Origin: Bordetella parapertussis
GTDB lineage: Bacteria; Pseudomonadota; Gammaproteobacteria; Burkholderiales; SG8-41
Direction: 5' to 3'
DNA: 64,000 nucleotides
Assembly: GCA_945906815.1 (NCBI GenBank)
Contig: CAMDRT010000006.1
Coordinates: 62,001-126,000 of the forward strand
Part shown: positions 7,719-15,962 of the stretch, piece after piece
Numbering within the stretch: position 1 is the stretch's first letter
Layout of the letters: every line of letters begins with the position of its first letter
Program-made: the position numbers and the translations under genes
Notes under the pieces: model-generated
Seen by the model: the letters and a program-made list of their open reading frames with translations, nothing else
What the model was told of the DNA's origin: nothing
Database searches by the model: none

Positions 7719-9172
7719 ATCAACACAATATCAAACTGTTCTTGGTTGTAAAGGCTTTCAACTTGCAGTGACACCGGTTTGCCGATGTCGTCGGACAGTA
7801 TCGCCAGGCTTTGCGATTCTTCATCCAGAAACAGGTCTATCACTTGCTGCGAGGCAAGAATGCGAAATTCACGCGCATCGAACTGGCGCGCTTCCCGCGT
7901 CAGTTCGCGCAAAATCTGGTAACACACCGTGTGCGCGGTTTTCAGCTCCCCGCGGCCTTCGCATACCGGGCACGGCTGGCACAACACATGTGCCAGCGAC
8001 TCGCGCGTGCGCTTGCGTGTCATTTCCACCAGCCCCAATTGGGTGAAGCCGTTGATGGTCATGCGCGTGCGATCGCGCGCCAGCGCCTTGCGTAATTCGT
8101 TGAGCACCGCGTTGCGATGCTCGTCGCTGGCCATGTCGATGAAGTCGATGATGATAATGCCGCCGAGGTTGCGCAGCCGCAATTGGCGCGCGATCACCTG
8201 CGCGGCTTCGAGATTGGTTTTGAACAGGGTGTCATCAAAACTGCGCACACCCACAAAGCCGCCGGTATTGACGTCGACCGTGGTCAGCGCTTCGGTCTGG
8301 TCGACGATCAGATAGCCGCCGGATTTAAGGCCCACGCGTCGTCCTAGCGCTTTTTCGATTTCGTCCTCGACGCCGTACAAATCAAACAGCGGCCGCTCGC
8401 CCTGATAGCAGTGGATGCGCTCGGCGCTGGCCGGTGTGTAATCGCGCGCGAACTGCTGCAGGGTGCGATGCACGGCTTCGGTATCGACCAGGATCTGCGC
8501 CGTTTCGTCGCCGACGAAATCGCGCAGCACGCGCAGACTCAGGTTCAGGTCCTGATACAAAATAGTCAGCGGCGCAGCGCTGCGCGCGTGTTCCTGTATG
8601 CGTCTCCAGATCTTGTGCAGAAAGGCGAGATCGGAAGCCAGTTCAAGGGCGGAGGCAGTCTCCGCCATGGTGCGTATGATGTAACCGCCCTTTTCGCCGC
8701 AGGGCAGTAGCGCTTGCAATTTTTCGCGCAAATGTGCGCGGCCTTCTTCATCCTCGATGCGTTGCGAGATGCCGATGTAAGCGTCGTCCTGCGGCAGATA
8801 CACCAGAAAGCGCCCGGCGATGCTGATTTGTGTAGAGAGTCGCGCGCCCTTGGTACCCAGCGGGTCTTTCACCACCTGCACCATCAGGCTTTGCCCCTCG
8901 GCGAGCAATTGTTCTATGGGGGGGCCGCTGCTGCCGTTGTGTCGGCTGCCCCAGAGGTCGGCGACATGCAGAAACGCCGCGCGCTCACCCGCGATATCCA
9001 CAAACGCCGATTGCATGCCGGGCAGCACCCGCACCACCTTGCCCATGTAGACGTTGCCCACCAGACCGCGCGCGGAAGTGCGCTCCACATGCAATTCGTG
9101 CATCACGCCGTTCTCGATAACGGCGACGCGCGTCTCCTGCGGCGTCACGTTGATGAGTATTTCTTCGCTCAT
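7715..9172 (-). CDS. rng: Ribonuclease G
   Basis: This endoribonuclease of the RNase E/G family matures the 16S rRNA 5' end and turns over mRNA. The 485 residues begin MSEEILINVTPQETRVAVIE, then the S1 domain (GNVYMGKVVRVLPGMQSAFVDIG-like). The catalytic core includes VDVNTGGFVG with the metal-binding aspartate and IIIDFIDM. The Zn-link PCPVCEGRGELK with its CPxC pair is present. Length and lack of a long C-terminal scaffold indicate RNase G rather than E. It sits between maf and cls, and both flanks carry near-identical heptad elements. Confidence 0.96.
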   Translation of the reverse strand: MSEEILINVTPQETRVAVIENGVMHELHVERTSARGLVGNVYMGKVVRVLPGMQSAFVDIAGERAAFLHVADLWGSRHNGSSGPPIEQLLAEGQSLMVQVVKDPLGTKGARLSTQISIAGRFLVYLPQDDAYIGISQRIEDEEGRAHLREKLQALLPCGEKGGYIIRTMAETASALELASDLAFLHKIWRRIQEHARSAAPLTILYQDLNLSLRVLRDFVGDETAQILVDTEAVHRTLQQFARDYTPASAERIHCYQGERPLFDLYGVEDEIEKALGRRVGLKSGGYLIVDQTEALTTVDVNTGGFVGVRSFDDTLFKTNLEAAQVIARQLRLRNLGGIIIIDFIDMASDEHRNAVLNELRKALARDRTRMTINGFTQLGLVEMTRKRTRESLAHVLCQPCPVCEGRGELKTAHTVCYQILRELTREARQFDAREFRILASQQVIDLFLDEESQSLAILSDDIGKPVSLQVESLYNQEQFDIVLM

Positions 9173-9186
9173 GGTTTTTAGAGGCG

Positions 9187-9278
9187 GTGAACGGGTGAAC
9201 GAGTGAACGGGTGAACGGGTAACCCCATCGGTGGCTGCTTTTTCTCGTTCACCCGTTCACTCGTTCACCTTTCACGCT
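9187..9278. repeat. Inverted heptad-repeat element between maf and rng
   Basis: The left arm has about five GTGAACG-type units (9187-9218) followed by GGGTAACC. The core has CATCGGTGG. The right arm CTCGTTCACCCGTTCACTCG runs on into TTCACC and TTTCACGC (9244-9278). Core and right arm are nearly the same as the element at the other end of rng. The maf stop codon immediately follows. Confidence 0.85.
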
Positions 9279-9884
9279 TCATGTATGAACACCAAACAAC
9301 GCCAGCAACTCCGCCGTTTGCGCCAGCGGCAAGCCCATGATACCGGAGTAACTGCCTTCGATGCGGGTGATGAATGCGGCAGCGCGCCCCTGCACCGCGT
9401 ACGCGCCGGCCTTGTCCATGGGCTCGCCCGTTTGCACGTAACGCTGTATGCGCGCGCTATCCAGTGGCTGCATCCACACGCGGGAGAGGCTGACGCGCGT
9501 TTCGAAACGTGCGGCGAACGCCAGCGCCACTACGGTAATCACAGTGTGTTCGCGGCCGCTGAGTGCGGCGAGAATTTCCTGCGCGTGCAGGGTATCGCGC
9601 GGTTTGCCGATGATGCGTTGTTCCAGGGCGATGGTGGTGTCGGCGGCGAGCACCGGCATGAGCACACCGGCGCGCCGTGCCAGGGCGTTCCATCCGGCGC
9701 GGGCCTTGGCGCTGGCCACCCGCAAGGCGTAGTCGCACGGCGCTTCATTTTCACGCGGCGTCTCGTCCACGTCCACACCGCGTTTGGCATCTTCGCGCAG
9801 CAACAGCAGTTCGTGACCGATGCCGATCTGCTGTAACAGCGCGCGCCGCCGTGCGCTGCGCGAAGCCAGATATATTTGATTCAT
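9279..9884 (-). CDS. Maf family nucleotide pyrophosphatase
   Basis: The 201-residue Maf/HAM1-superfamily enzyme hydrolyses non-canonical or regulatory nucleoside triphosphates. The N-terminus YLASRSARRRALLQQIG is the substrate-binding motif. VLAADTTIALEQRIIGKP holds the catalytic aspartate, and IEGSYSGIMGLPL near the C-terminus is conserved in the family. DTTI rather than DTVV suggests a YhdE-like dTTPase/UTPase, but substrate cannot be fixed by eye. It is flanked by rlmH and rng, the standard betaproteobacterial order. Confidence 0.92.
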   Translation of the reverse strand: MNQIYLASRSARRRALLQQIGIGHELLLLREDAKRGVDVDETPRENEAPCDYALRVASAKARAGWNALARRAGVLMPVLAADTTIALEQRIIGKPRDTLHAQEILAALSGREHTVITVVALAFAARFETRVSLSRVWMQPLDSARIQRYVQTGEPMDKAGAYAVQGRAAAFITRIEGSYSGIMGLPLAQTAELLALFGVHT

Positions 9885-9890
9885 TATGAT

Positions 9891-9987
9891 TGAGGACTGA
9901 GGACTGAGGACTGAGGACTGAGGACTGAGCCAGGGCCGCAGCGGGTTACTCAGTCCTCATTCCTAAATCCTGCCGTTCAGTCCTGCC
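9891..9987. repeat. Inverted heptad-repeat element between rlmH and maf
   Basis: Five perfect GGACTGA heptads run from about 9893 to 9928. The centre CAGGGCCGCAGCGGGTTAC follows. The right arm is CAGTCCTCATTCCTAAATCC then TGCCGTTCAGTCC (9951-9985), a decayed inverted copy. The heptamer differs from the GTGAACG type next to rng, but the layout and the GGGTTAC core are shared. Confidence 0.82.
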
Positions 9988-9989
9988 GG

Positions 9990-10469
9990 TCAATCCCGAT
10001 GATACGGGTGATTGCCGAGGATGGACGCAGCGCGGTACAGTTGCTCGGCCAGCACCACCCGCGCGAGACCGTGCGGCAGCGTCAGCGGTGACAGCGACCA
10101 CAACCAGTGCGCGCCGGATTTCAAGCGTGCCGCCGTGCCATCGGCGCTGCCGATGACAAACGTCACGTCCTGGCCGCCGTTGCGCCACTGCAGCATGCGC
10201 TGCGCCAGTTGCTGTGTCGACACGCTCTTGCCGCTTTCATCCAGCACCACCGTCAGCGCGTTTTTGGGCAGTGCCGCTTCGATGCGCCGCGCCTCTTTGT
10301 CGAGCACGCGTGTGGCATCACCGGCGCTGGATGCGGCGCCACGTGGTTCCGGCTTAAGTTCAATCAGCGCCAGCGGCATTTCGCGGGGTAAGCGTCTGGC
10401 GTACTGGCTAAACCCGTGGTGGATCCAATCGGGCATGCGGTGTCCCACCGCCAGCACCCAGAGTTTCAC
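9990..10469 (-). CDS. rlmH: 23S rRNA pseudouridine-1915 N3-methyltransferase RlmH
   Basis: This small SPOUT-fold methyltransferase modifies pseudouridine 1915 of helix 69 in assembled ribosomes. The 159 residues include LWVLAVGHRMPDWI at the start, the trefoil-knot strand VTFVIGSADG and the C-terminal SLSPLTLPHGLARVVLAEQL, ending HPYHRD, the family's invariant tail. It lies 12 bases downstream of rsfS on the same strand. Confidence 0.97.
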   Translation of the reverse strand: MKLWVLAVGHRMPDWIHHGFSQYARRLPREMPLALIELKPEPRGAASSAGDATRVLDKEARRIEAALPKNALTVVLDESGKSVSTQQLAQRMLQWRNGGQDVTFVIGSADGTAARLKSGAHWLWSLSPLTLPHGLARVVLAEQLYRAASILGNHPYHRD

Positions 10470-10481
10470 CGCGTCACCGGG

Positions 10482-10892
10482 TCACTTTGGGACTGCGCGT
10501 TTGGCGCGCGGTTTAGCAGGCTTGCTGGTCGTGACCGCCGTGGCGGGCTTGCTGGCCTTGGCGCGTTTGGGCGGCGGCGCCCACAGTTCTTCGAGATTGT
10601 AGTACTGGCGTATCGCCGGTTGCATGATGTGGATCACGGTCGCACCGATATCCACCAGCACCCACTCGCCCGTTTGTTCGCCTTCGACGCTGTAGACCTT
10701 GCCGCCGGCGGCTTTGACCATTTCCTGCACGCGGTTGGCGAGCGCGCGGCACTGCCGGTTGGAGTCTCCGCTGGCGACGATCACGGTGTCGAAAAACGCG
10801 GTCATTTTTTTTACATCGAACACCTGAATGTCGCGTGCTTTCACGTCTTCCAGCGCATCGAATGCTGCACGGGTTAATTTGTCCAGGCGCAT
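10482..10892 (-). CDS. rsfS: Ribosome silencing factor RsfS
   Basis: This 136-residue RsfS/Iojap-family factor binds ribosomal protein L14 and blocks subunit joining under starvation. Family motifs: AFDALEDVKARDIQVFDV, DTVIVASGDSNRQCRALANR, and EGEQTGEWVLVDIGATVIHI. The C-terminal tail is lysine/alanine-rich (PPPKRAKASKPATAVTTSKP), a low-complexity extension beyond the core domain. It is 2 bases from nadD, so they are almost certainly co-transcribed. Confidence 0.96.
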   Translation of the reverse strand: MRLDKLTRAAFDALEDVKARDIQVFDVKKMTAFFDTVIVASGDSNRQCRALANRVQEMVKAAGGKVYSVEGEQTGEWVLVDIGATVIHIMQPAIRQYYNLEELWAPPPKRAKASKPATAVTTSKPAKPRAKRAVPK

Positions 10893-10894
10893 GA

Positions 10895-11551
10895 TTATAA
10901 ATTATCCTTTAAAAACAAATGGTTGCTCTCTATGTGTGCAAGCACGGCAGCGGGCAGTAGATAACGCACACTGCGCCGGGCGTGGATCGCGGCGCGGATC
11001 GCGGTGGCAGAAATATCCAGTGCGGTGATCGGCGCCACCACGATAGCCCCCGCGCACGTGCGATGCACCATGGTGGCATCAGAGGTGCGGCGTTGTGCCA
11101 GCTCGCGCGCCAGAGTTTCTTCCTGGATATCCGTCAGCGTGGCGCCCGGGCGGTGCGCTACCGCGATGTGCGCAAGGCTGAAAATTTCGCGCCAGCGATG
11201 CCAGCGGTTGAAGGCAACAAACGCGTCCGCCCCCAGCATCAGCACCAGCGGCTGCGCGGGTCCCAGTTCGGCGCGTAATTCCGCCAGCGTGTCAAAACTG
11301 TACGAGGGCCCGCGGCGGTTGGTCTCGCGCTCGTCAATGGCAAACAAGGGGTTGTCCGCAATCGCCAGTTTCACCATCGCCACGCGCTGCGCCACGGCGC
11401 TTTGCGGTGCGGCCCGATGCGGTGGTGTGCCGCCGGGTATAAAGCGCGTTTGCGCAAGGCCCAGCGCTTCGCTCACCTCCTGCGCCAACCGCAAGTGGCC
11501 GTAGTGTATCGGATCGAAAGTACCGCCGAGTATGCCGATGGCCTTAGGCAT
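10895..11551 (-). CDS. nadD: Nicotinate-nucleotide adenylyltransferase
   Basis: NadD adenylates nicotinate mononucleotide in NAD synthesis. The ATG at 11551 gives MPKAIGILGGTFDPIHYGHL (218 residues), containing the GGTFDPIHxGH nucleotidyltransferase signature. The C-terminal ISATAIRAAI is the ISSTxIR motif. A TTG 12 bases upstream is possible but adds nothing conserved. It leads the nadD-rsfS-rlmH-maf-rng block. A MITE-like inverted-repeat segment lies directly upstream. Confidence 0.96.
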   Translation of the reverse strand: MPKAIGILGGTFDPIHYGHLRLAQEVSEALGLAQTRFIPGGTPPHRAAPQSAVAQRVAMVKLAIADNPLFAIDERETNRRGPSYSFDTLAELRAELGPAQPLVLMLGADAFVAFNRWHRWREIFSLAHIAVAHRPGATLTDIQEETLARELAQRRTSDATMVHRTCAGAIVVAPITALDISATAIRAAIHARRSVRYLLPAAVLAHIESNHLFLKDNL

Positions 11552-11560
11552 CAATCCGTT

Positions 11561-11802
11561 CAACCTAGAAACGGTAGTTGGACGGGGTGGAGCGTGCGGT
11601 TATGGAGGTGCAGGGCAAGGCGCAACGACGCGGAATGGTTGTTCCATTCCAAGGAGTTGCAACGCTGCCATGCGCCGCCAGAACCGTGCGATCCGCCCCG
11701 TAGCGCTGTCACCAAACGGGTGATCGTTGAAAGCATGAAAAACTGTAAGGCCATCAAGAGGTTGGTAGCATCGCGAGCGGTCAACTGCCGTTTCTAGGTT
11801 CA
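11561..11802. repeat. MITE-like segment with terminal inverted repeats
   Basis: Left end AACCTAGAAACGGTAGTTG (11562-11580) is matched by right end CAACTGCCGTTTCTAGGTT (11782-11800), an inverted repeat of 19 bases with one mismatch. The 242-base segment fills the nadD-aceF spacer and has no convincing coding region. An internal palindrome GGAATGGTTGTTCCATTCC lies at 11632-11650. No target-site duplication was evident. Confidence 0.7.
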
Positions 11803-11808
11803 AGGCAA

Positions 11809-13113
11809 TCAGAGCACCAGGCGGCGTATGTCCGCCAGCGTCTGCGACAGAAACGAAATAAAGCGCGCGCCCTGCGCGCCGTCGATTACACGATGGTCAT
11901 ACGACAGCGACAACGGCAGCATCAGCCGGGGCTGGAAGGCCTTGCCGTCCCACAGCGGTTTCAGGACTGCCTTGCCGACACCGAGGATGGCGACTTCCGG
12001 CGCGTTGATGATGGGCGTGAACAGGGTGCCGCCCAGTCCGCCCAGGCTGGAAATCGAAAAACAGCCGCCTTGCACATCTGCCGGGGCGATTTTGCCGCTG
12101 CGCATGCGTGCGCTTACCGCACCGAGTTCCTGCGCGATATCCAGCAGACCCTTTTTGTCCACGTCGCGTATCACCGGTACCACCAGGCCGTTGGGCGTAT
12201 CGACCGCGACGCCGATATGAAAATACTGCTTCAAGGTGAGACTTTCGCCGTCAGCCGACAGCGACGAATTAAATTCAGGAAACTGCTTTAACGCCACCAC
12301 CGCGCCTTTCATCAAAAACCCCAGCAGGGTGAATTTGATGCCTTTGCGTGTGGCCTCGTCAGTCTGTGATCTGCGGAAAGCCTCCAGCTCGGTGATGTCG
12401 GCTTCGTCGTGCTGGGTTACGTGCGGAATGCTCACCCAATTACGATGCAAAAATCCGCCCGACAGCTTGCGGATGCGCGACAGCGGTTTGATTTCGACCG
12501 CGCCGAATTTCGAGAAATCAATCTGCGGCATCGGTGGCAGATTCCATCCCGGCCCGCCAGCGGCGGATGTGCCAGGCGTGCCGTGACGGGCTTTGGCCAA
12601 TTCCGCTTTGACGAAGGTCTGCACGTCTTCGCGCAGAATGCGATTTTTCGGGCCACTGCCATGGAGGCGCGGCAAGTCCACGCCAAGTTCGCGCGCGAAT
12701 TGCCGCACCGACGGACTGGCGTGAGCGAGGCTGCCCGCAGATGCTTGCGTCGCCGCTGTGGGTGACACCGCAACCACCGGCTGTGCTTGCTGCACCACGG
12801 CGGGTGCCGCTGCAGGCGCCAGCGGCGCAGCAGTTGTTCTCGCTACAGGCGCGGCAGCAGCAGCCGGCGCCGCCAGCGGCTCCAGCATCAGCACCGGTGT
12901 GCCTTTGGACACCTTGTCGCCGGTCTTGACCAGGATCGCTTTTACCACGCCGCTCGCGGGCGACGGCACATCCATCGTCGCCTTGTCGGATTCGAGCGTC
13001 ATCAGCGCATCCTCGACCTTGACTGTGTCGCCGGGTTTGACGAACACCTCAATCACCGGGATGTTCTTGAAGTCGCCGATGTCGGGGACTTTGACTTCCA
13101 CTACGTTGCTCAT
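11809..13113 (-). CDS. aceF: Pyruvate dehydrogenase E2, dihydrolipoamide acetyltransferase
   Basis: This is the core of the pyruvate dehydrogenase complex, 434 residues. It has one N-terminal lipoyl domain (lysine in LESDKATMDVPSP, about residue 45), then an Ala/Pro-rich linker (about 82-130). A peripheral subunit-binding domain follows (SPSVRQFARELGVDLPRLHG), then the catalytic domain ending SLSYDHRVIDGAQGARF with the active-site histidine. A single lipoyl domain is short compared with E. coli (three). It is 21 bases downstream of aceE. No E3 (lpdA) gene follows; nadD does. Confidence 0.97.
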   Translation of the reverse strand: MSNVVEVKVPDIGDFKNIPVIEVFVKPGDTVKVEDALMTLESDKATMDVPSPASGVVKAILVKTGDKVSKGTPVLMLEPLAAPAAAAAPVARTTAAPLAPAAAPAVVQQAQPVVAVSPTAATQASAGSLAHASPSVRQFARELGVDLPRLHGSGPKNRILREDVQTFVKAELAKARHGTPGTSAAGGPGWNLPPMPQIDFSKFGAVEIKPLSRIRKLSGGFLHRNWVSIPHVTQHDEADITELEAFRRSQTDEATRKGIKFTLLGFLMKGAVVALKQFPEFNSSLSADGESLTLKQYFHIGVAVDTPNGLVVPVIRDVDKKGLLDIAQELGAVSARMRSGKIAPADVQGGCFSISSLGGLGGTLFTPIINAPEVAILGVGKAVLKPLWDGKAFQPRLMLPLSLSYDHRVIDGAQGARFISFLSQTLADIRRLVL

Positions 13114-13134
13114 GGTTTCACGGGGTCTCGTTGA

Positions 13135-15807
13135 TCAAACCTGCACCGGATTGGGTTTGTCCGGATCTATGCCATAACGCTGGATGGCATCGGCTACTTT
13201 TGCGCGCGGCACCGCCTCTTGATCGGCCAGTGCTTTGAGCGCCGCCACCGCGACGAAATGTCGATCCACCTCGAAATGGTGACGCAACGCGCGCCGCGTG
13301 TCGGAACGGCCGAAGCCATCGGTGCCGAGCACCGCATAATGCGGCGTGGGCAAAAACGCGCGGATCTGATCGGCGTAGGCTTTCATGTAATCGGTAGCCG
13401 CAATCACCGGGCCGGCGCGATCTTTGAGGCATTGTGCGACATAGGCCTCGCGCGGCGTGTCTTCGGGATGCAGCGTGTTCCAGCGCTGCGCATCCAGACC
13501 ATCGCGCCGCAATTGATTAAAGCTGGTGACGCTCCAGATATCGGCGGCGACGCCGTAATCTTTTTCGAGCAGCGCGGCGCCGGCGATCACCTCGCGCAAT
13601 ATGGCGCCGCTGCCCAGCAACTGCACTTTGGGCTGATCTTTGCGGGGTTTGCCTTCGGACAGCAAATACATGCCGCGCAAAATGCCTTTTTCCACGCCTT
13701 CGGGCATCGCCGGGTGGGTGTAATTTTCGTTCATCACGGTGATGTAATAGAACACGTCTTCCTGTTCCTGATACATGCGCCGCATGCCATCCTGAATAAT
13801 CACCGCCAGCTCATAGGCGTAGGTCGGGTCATAGGCCAGGCAGTTGGGTAGGGTGGCCGCGGTGATGTGGCTATGCCCGTCTTCGTGTTGCAGGCCTTCG
13901 CCGTTCAAGGTGGTGCGCCCGGCGGTGCCGCCGAGCAAAAAGCCGCGTGCGCGCATGTCGCCGGCGGCCCAGGCCAGATCGCCGATGCGCTGAAAGCCGA
14001 ACATGGAATAGAAAATGTAGAACGGCACCATCATCTGGCCATGCGTGCTGTAAGCGGTGGCAGCGGCTATCCACGACGACATGGCGCCAGGCTCGTTGAT
14101 GCCTTCCTGCAGAATCTGGCCGCTTTTGTCCTCCTTGTAAAACATCAGTTGATCGGCGTCCTGCGGCGTGTAGAGCTGGCCCACGCTGGAATAAATGCCG
14201 AGCTGGCGGAACATGCCTTCCATACCGAAGGTGCGCGATTCGTCGGGCACGATCGGCACCACGAATTTACCGATTTTCTTGTCGCGCACCAGCGTATTCA
14301 AAATGCGCACAAACGCCATGGTGGTGGATACTTCGCGCTCAGCTGTGCCTTTTAACTGCGCCTCGAAGGCCGACAACGGTGGCACCTCCAGCGGCGTGGC
14401 GCGACGGCGGCGCGAGGGCAGGGAGCCGCCCATCGCGGCAATGCGGCTGCGCAGATACTGCATTTCCGGCGCGTCCTCGGGCGGGCGGTAAAACGGCACT
14501 TGTTCCAACTGCTCGTCGGGAATCGGCACGCTGAAACGATCGCGAAACGCCTTGATCGATGAGGTGCCCATTTTCTTTTGCTGATGGGTGACGTTTTGTC
14601 CTTCACCCGCCTCGCCCATGCCGTAGCCTTTGATGGTTTTGGCGAGAATCACCGTGGGTTGGCCCTGATGCTTGAACGCCGCGGCATAAGCCGCGTACAT
14701 TTTGTGCGGATCGTGGCCGCCGCGATTCAAACGCCAGATGTCGTCGTCCGACATATTGGCCACCAGCGCCTCGAGCTCGGGATACTTGCCGAAGAAATGT
14801 TTGCGCACATACGCGCCATCATGCGCTTTCATCGTCTGATATTCGCCGTCCACGCACTCTTCCATGCGTTTGAGCAGCATTCCGGACTTGTCTTTCATGA
14901 ACAGCGGATCCCAATAGGCACCCCACACCACTTTAATCACGTTCCAGCCCGCGCCGCGAAACTGCGCTTCCAGCTCCTGAATGATCTTGCCGTTGCCGCG
15001 CACCGGGCCATCGAGCCGCTGTAAATTGCAGTTGATGACAAAAATCAGGTTGTCGAGTTTTTCACGCCCCGCCAGCGAAATCGCACCCAGCGATTCGGGC
15101 TCATCCATTTCGCCATCACCCATAAACGCCCACACCTTGCGCCCCTGCCGCTCCACGATGCTGCGGTCGCGCAGGTAGCGCATGAAACGCGCCTGATAAA
15201 TGGCCATCAGCGGCCCCAGGCCCATCGACACCGTGGGAAATTGCCAGAAGTCGGGCATCAGCCACGGGTGCGGATAGGACGACAGGCCGTTGCCGGCAAC
15301 CTCCTGCCGGAAATTCACCAGTTGCTGTTCGCTGATGCGTCCTTCAAGAAACGCGCGCGCATACACGCCCGGCGCGGAATGCCCTTGAAAGAAAATCAGA
15401 TCGCCCAGAAATTTATCATTGGCGGCGCGAAAGAAATGATTAAAGCCCACGTCATACAACGTCGCCGCGGAGGCAAAACTCGCGATATGTCCGCCCAGTT
15501 CGGATGAGGTCTTGTTGGCGCGTACCACTGTCGCCATCGCATTCCAGCGCACCAGCGAGCGTATGCGGTGCTCCATCTCGGCATCGCCCGGCAGCCGCTC
15601 TTCGTGTTCGGTGGGGATGGTGTTCTTGTAGGCGGTATTCGCGTTGTACGGAATGTAGGCAGCCGAACCGCGCGCGCGCGCCACCAGTTGTTCGAGCAGA
15701 AACCGGGCGCGCTGTGGCCCCTCACGTTCGATCACCGCATCCAGCGCATCCAGCCACTCGCGAGTTTCTTGCGGATCGGCATCGGCCGGGAGATCTTTTA
15801 GGTCCAT
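13135..15807 (-). CDS. aceE: Pyruvate dehydrogenase E1, homodimeric type
   Basis: This thiamine-diphosphate enzyme decarboxylates pyruvate and acetylates the E2 lipoyl group. The ATG at 15807 (MDLKDLPADADPQETREWLD) yields 890 residues, the usual size for the homodimeric E1. The ThDP motif GDGEMDEPESLGAISLAGRE ... NLIFVINCNLQ is present. Further family strings are IPYNANTAYKNTIPTEHEE and the C-terminal VLGTDGFGRSDTRRALRHHF. It is the first gene of aceE-aceF, with an extended -10 element about 80 bases upstream. Confidence 0.97.
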   Translation of the reverse strand: MDLKDLPADADPQETREWLDALDAVIEREGPQRARFLLEQLVARARGSAAYIPYNANTAYKNTIPTEHEERLPGDAEMEHRIRSLVRWNAMATVVRANKTSSELGGHIASFASAATLYDVGFNHFFRAANDKFLGDLIFFQGHSAPGVYARAFLEGRISEQQLVNFRQEVAGNGLSSYPHPWLMPDFWQFPTVSMGLGPLMAIYQARFMRYLRDRSIVERQGRKVWAFMGDGEMDEPESLGAISLAGREKLDNLIFVINCNLQRLDGPVRGNGKIIQELEAQFRGAGWNVIKVVWGAYWDPLFMKDKSGMLLKRMEECVDGEYQTMKAHDGAYVRKHFFGKYPELEALVANMSDDDIWRLNRGGHDPHKMYAAYAAAFKHQGQPTVILAKTIKGYGMGEAGEGQNVTHQQKKMGTSSIKAFRDRFSVPIPDEQLEQVPFYRPPEDAPEMQYLRSRIAAMGGSLPSRRRRATPLEVPPLSAFEAQLKGTAEREVSTTMAFVRILNTLVRDKKIGKFVVPIVPDESRTFGMEGMFRQLGIYSSVGQLYTPQDADQLMFYKEDKSGQILQEGINEPGAMSSWIAAATAYSTHGQMMVPFYIFYSMFGFQRIGDLAWAAGDMRARGFLLGGTAGRTTLNGEGLQHEDGHSHITAATLPNCLAYDPTYAYELAVIIQDGMRRMYQEQEDVFYYITVMNENYTHPAMPEGVEKGILRGMYLLSEGKPRKDQPKVQLLGSGAILREVIAGAALLEKDYGVAADIWSVTSFNQLRRDGLDAQRWNTLHPEDTPREAYVAQCLKDRAGPVIAATDYMKAYADQIRAFLPTPHYAVLGTDGFGRSDTRRALRHHFEVDRHFVAVAALKALADQEAVPRAKVADAIQRYGIDPDKPNPVQV

Positions 15808-15844
15808 GAATAATACCTTTGTAAGGCTGGCGGGGGCTGGGTGA

Positions 15845-15876
15845 GCGGGCGCTGGCACTTGTGATGCAACGCCCGC
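15845..15876 (-). other. Hairpin in the aceE leader
   Basis: GCGGGCG at 15845-15851 and CGCCCGC at 15870-15876 are perfect 7-base inverted arms around an 18-base loop. They lie in the predicted 5' untranslated region between the aceE promoter and start codon. There is no T-run, so it is not an intrinsic terminator. Role unknown. Confidence 0.5.
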
Positions 15877-15885
15877 ATGCCGTGA

Positions 15886-15894
15886 ATTATACCA
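15886..15894 (-). promoter_or_regulatory. Candidate extended -10 promoter for aceE
   Basis: On the minus strand this reads TGGTATAAT: a consensus TATAAT hexamer with the TG of an extended -10. No good -35 box lies 16-18 bases upstream, which is typical of extended -10 promoters. It would start transcription about 70-75 bases before the aceE ATG. Confidence 0.55.
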
Positions 15895-15962
15895 TCCACG
15901 GCGTAAGCCTACGCTTGATCGCTATCCGGTAATACAGCGTAACTAATTGTTTTTAATAAAAG

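Noticed and set aside
4584..9987. CRISPR array from the regularly repeated intergenic units
   Set aside because: The units are contiguous 7-base repeats with no unique spacers, and no cas genes are present.
11560..11784. 74-residue frame inside the MITE-like segment, as a transposase remnant
   Set aside because: No DDE or helix-turn-helix features; probably chance coding across the inverted ends.
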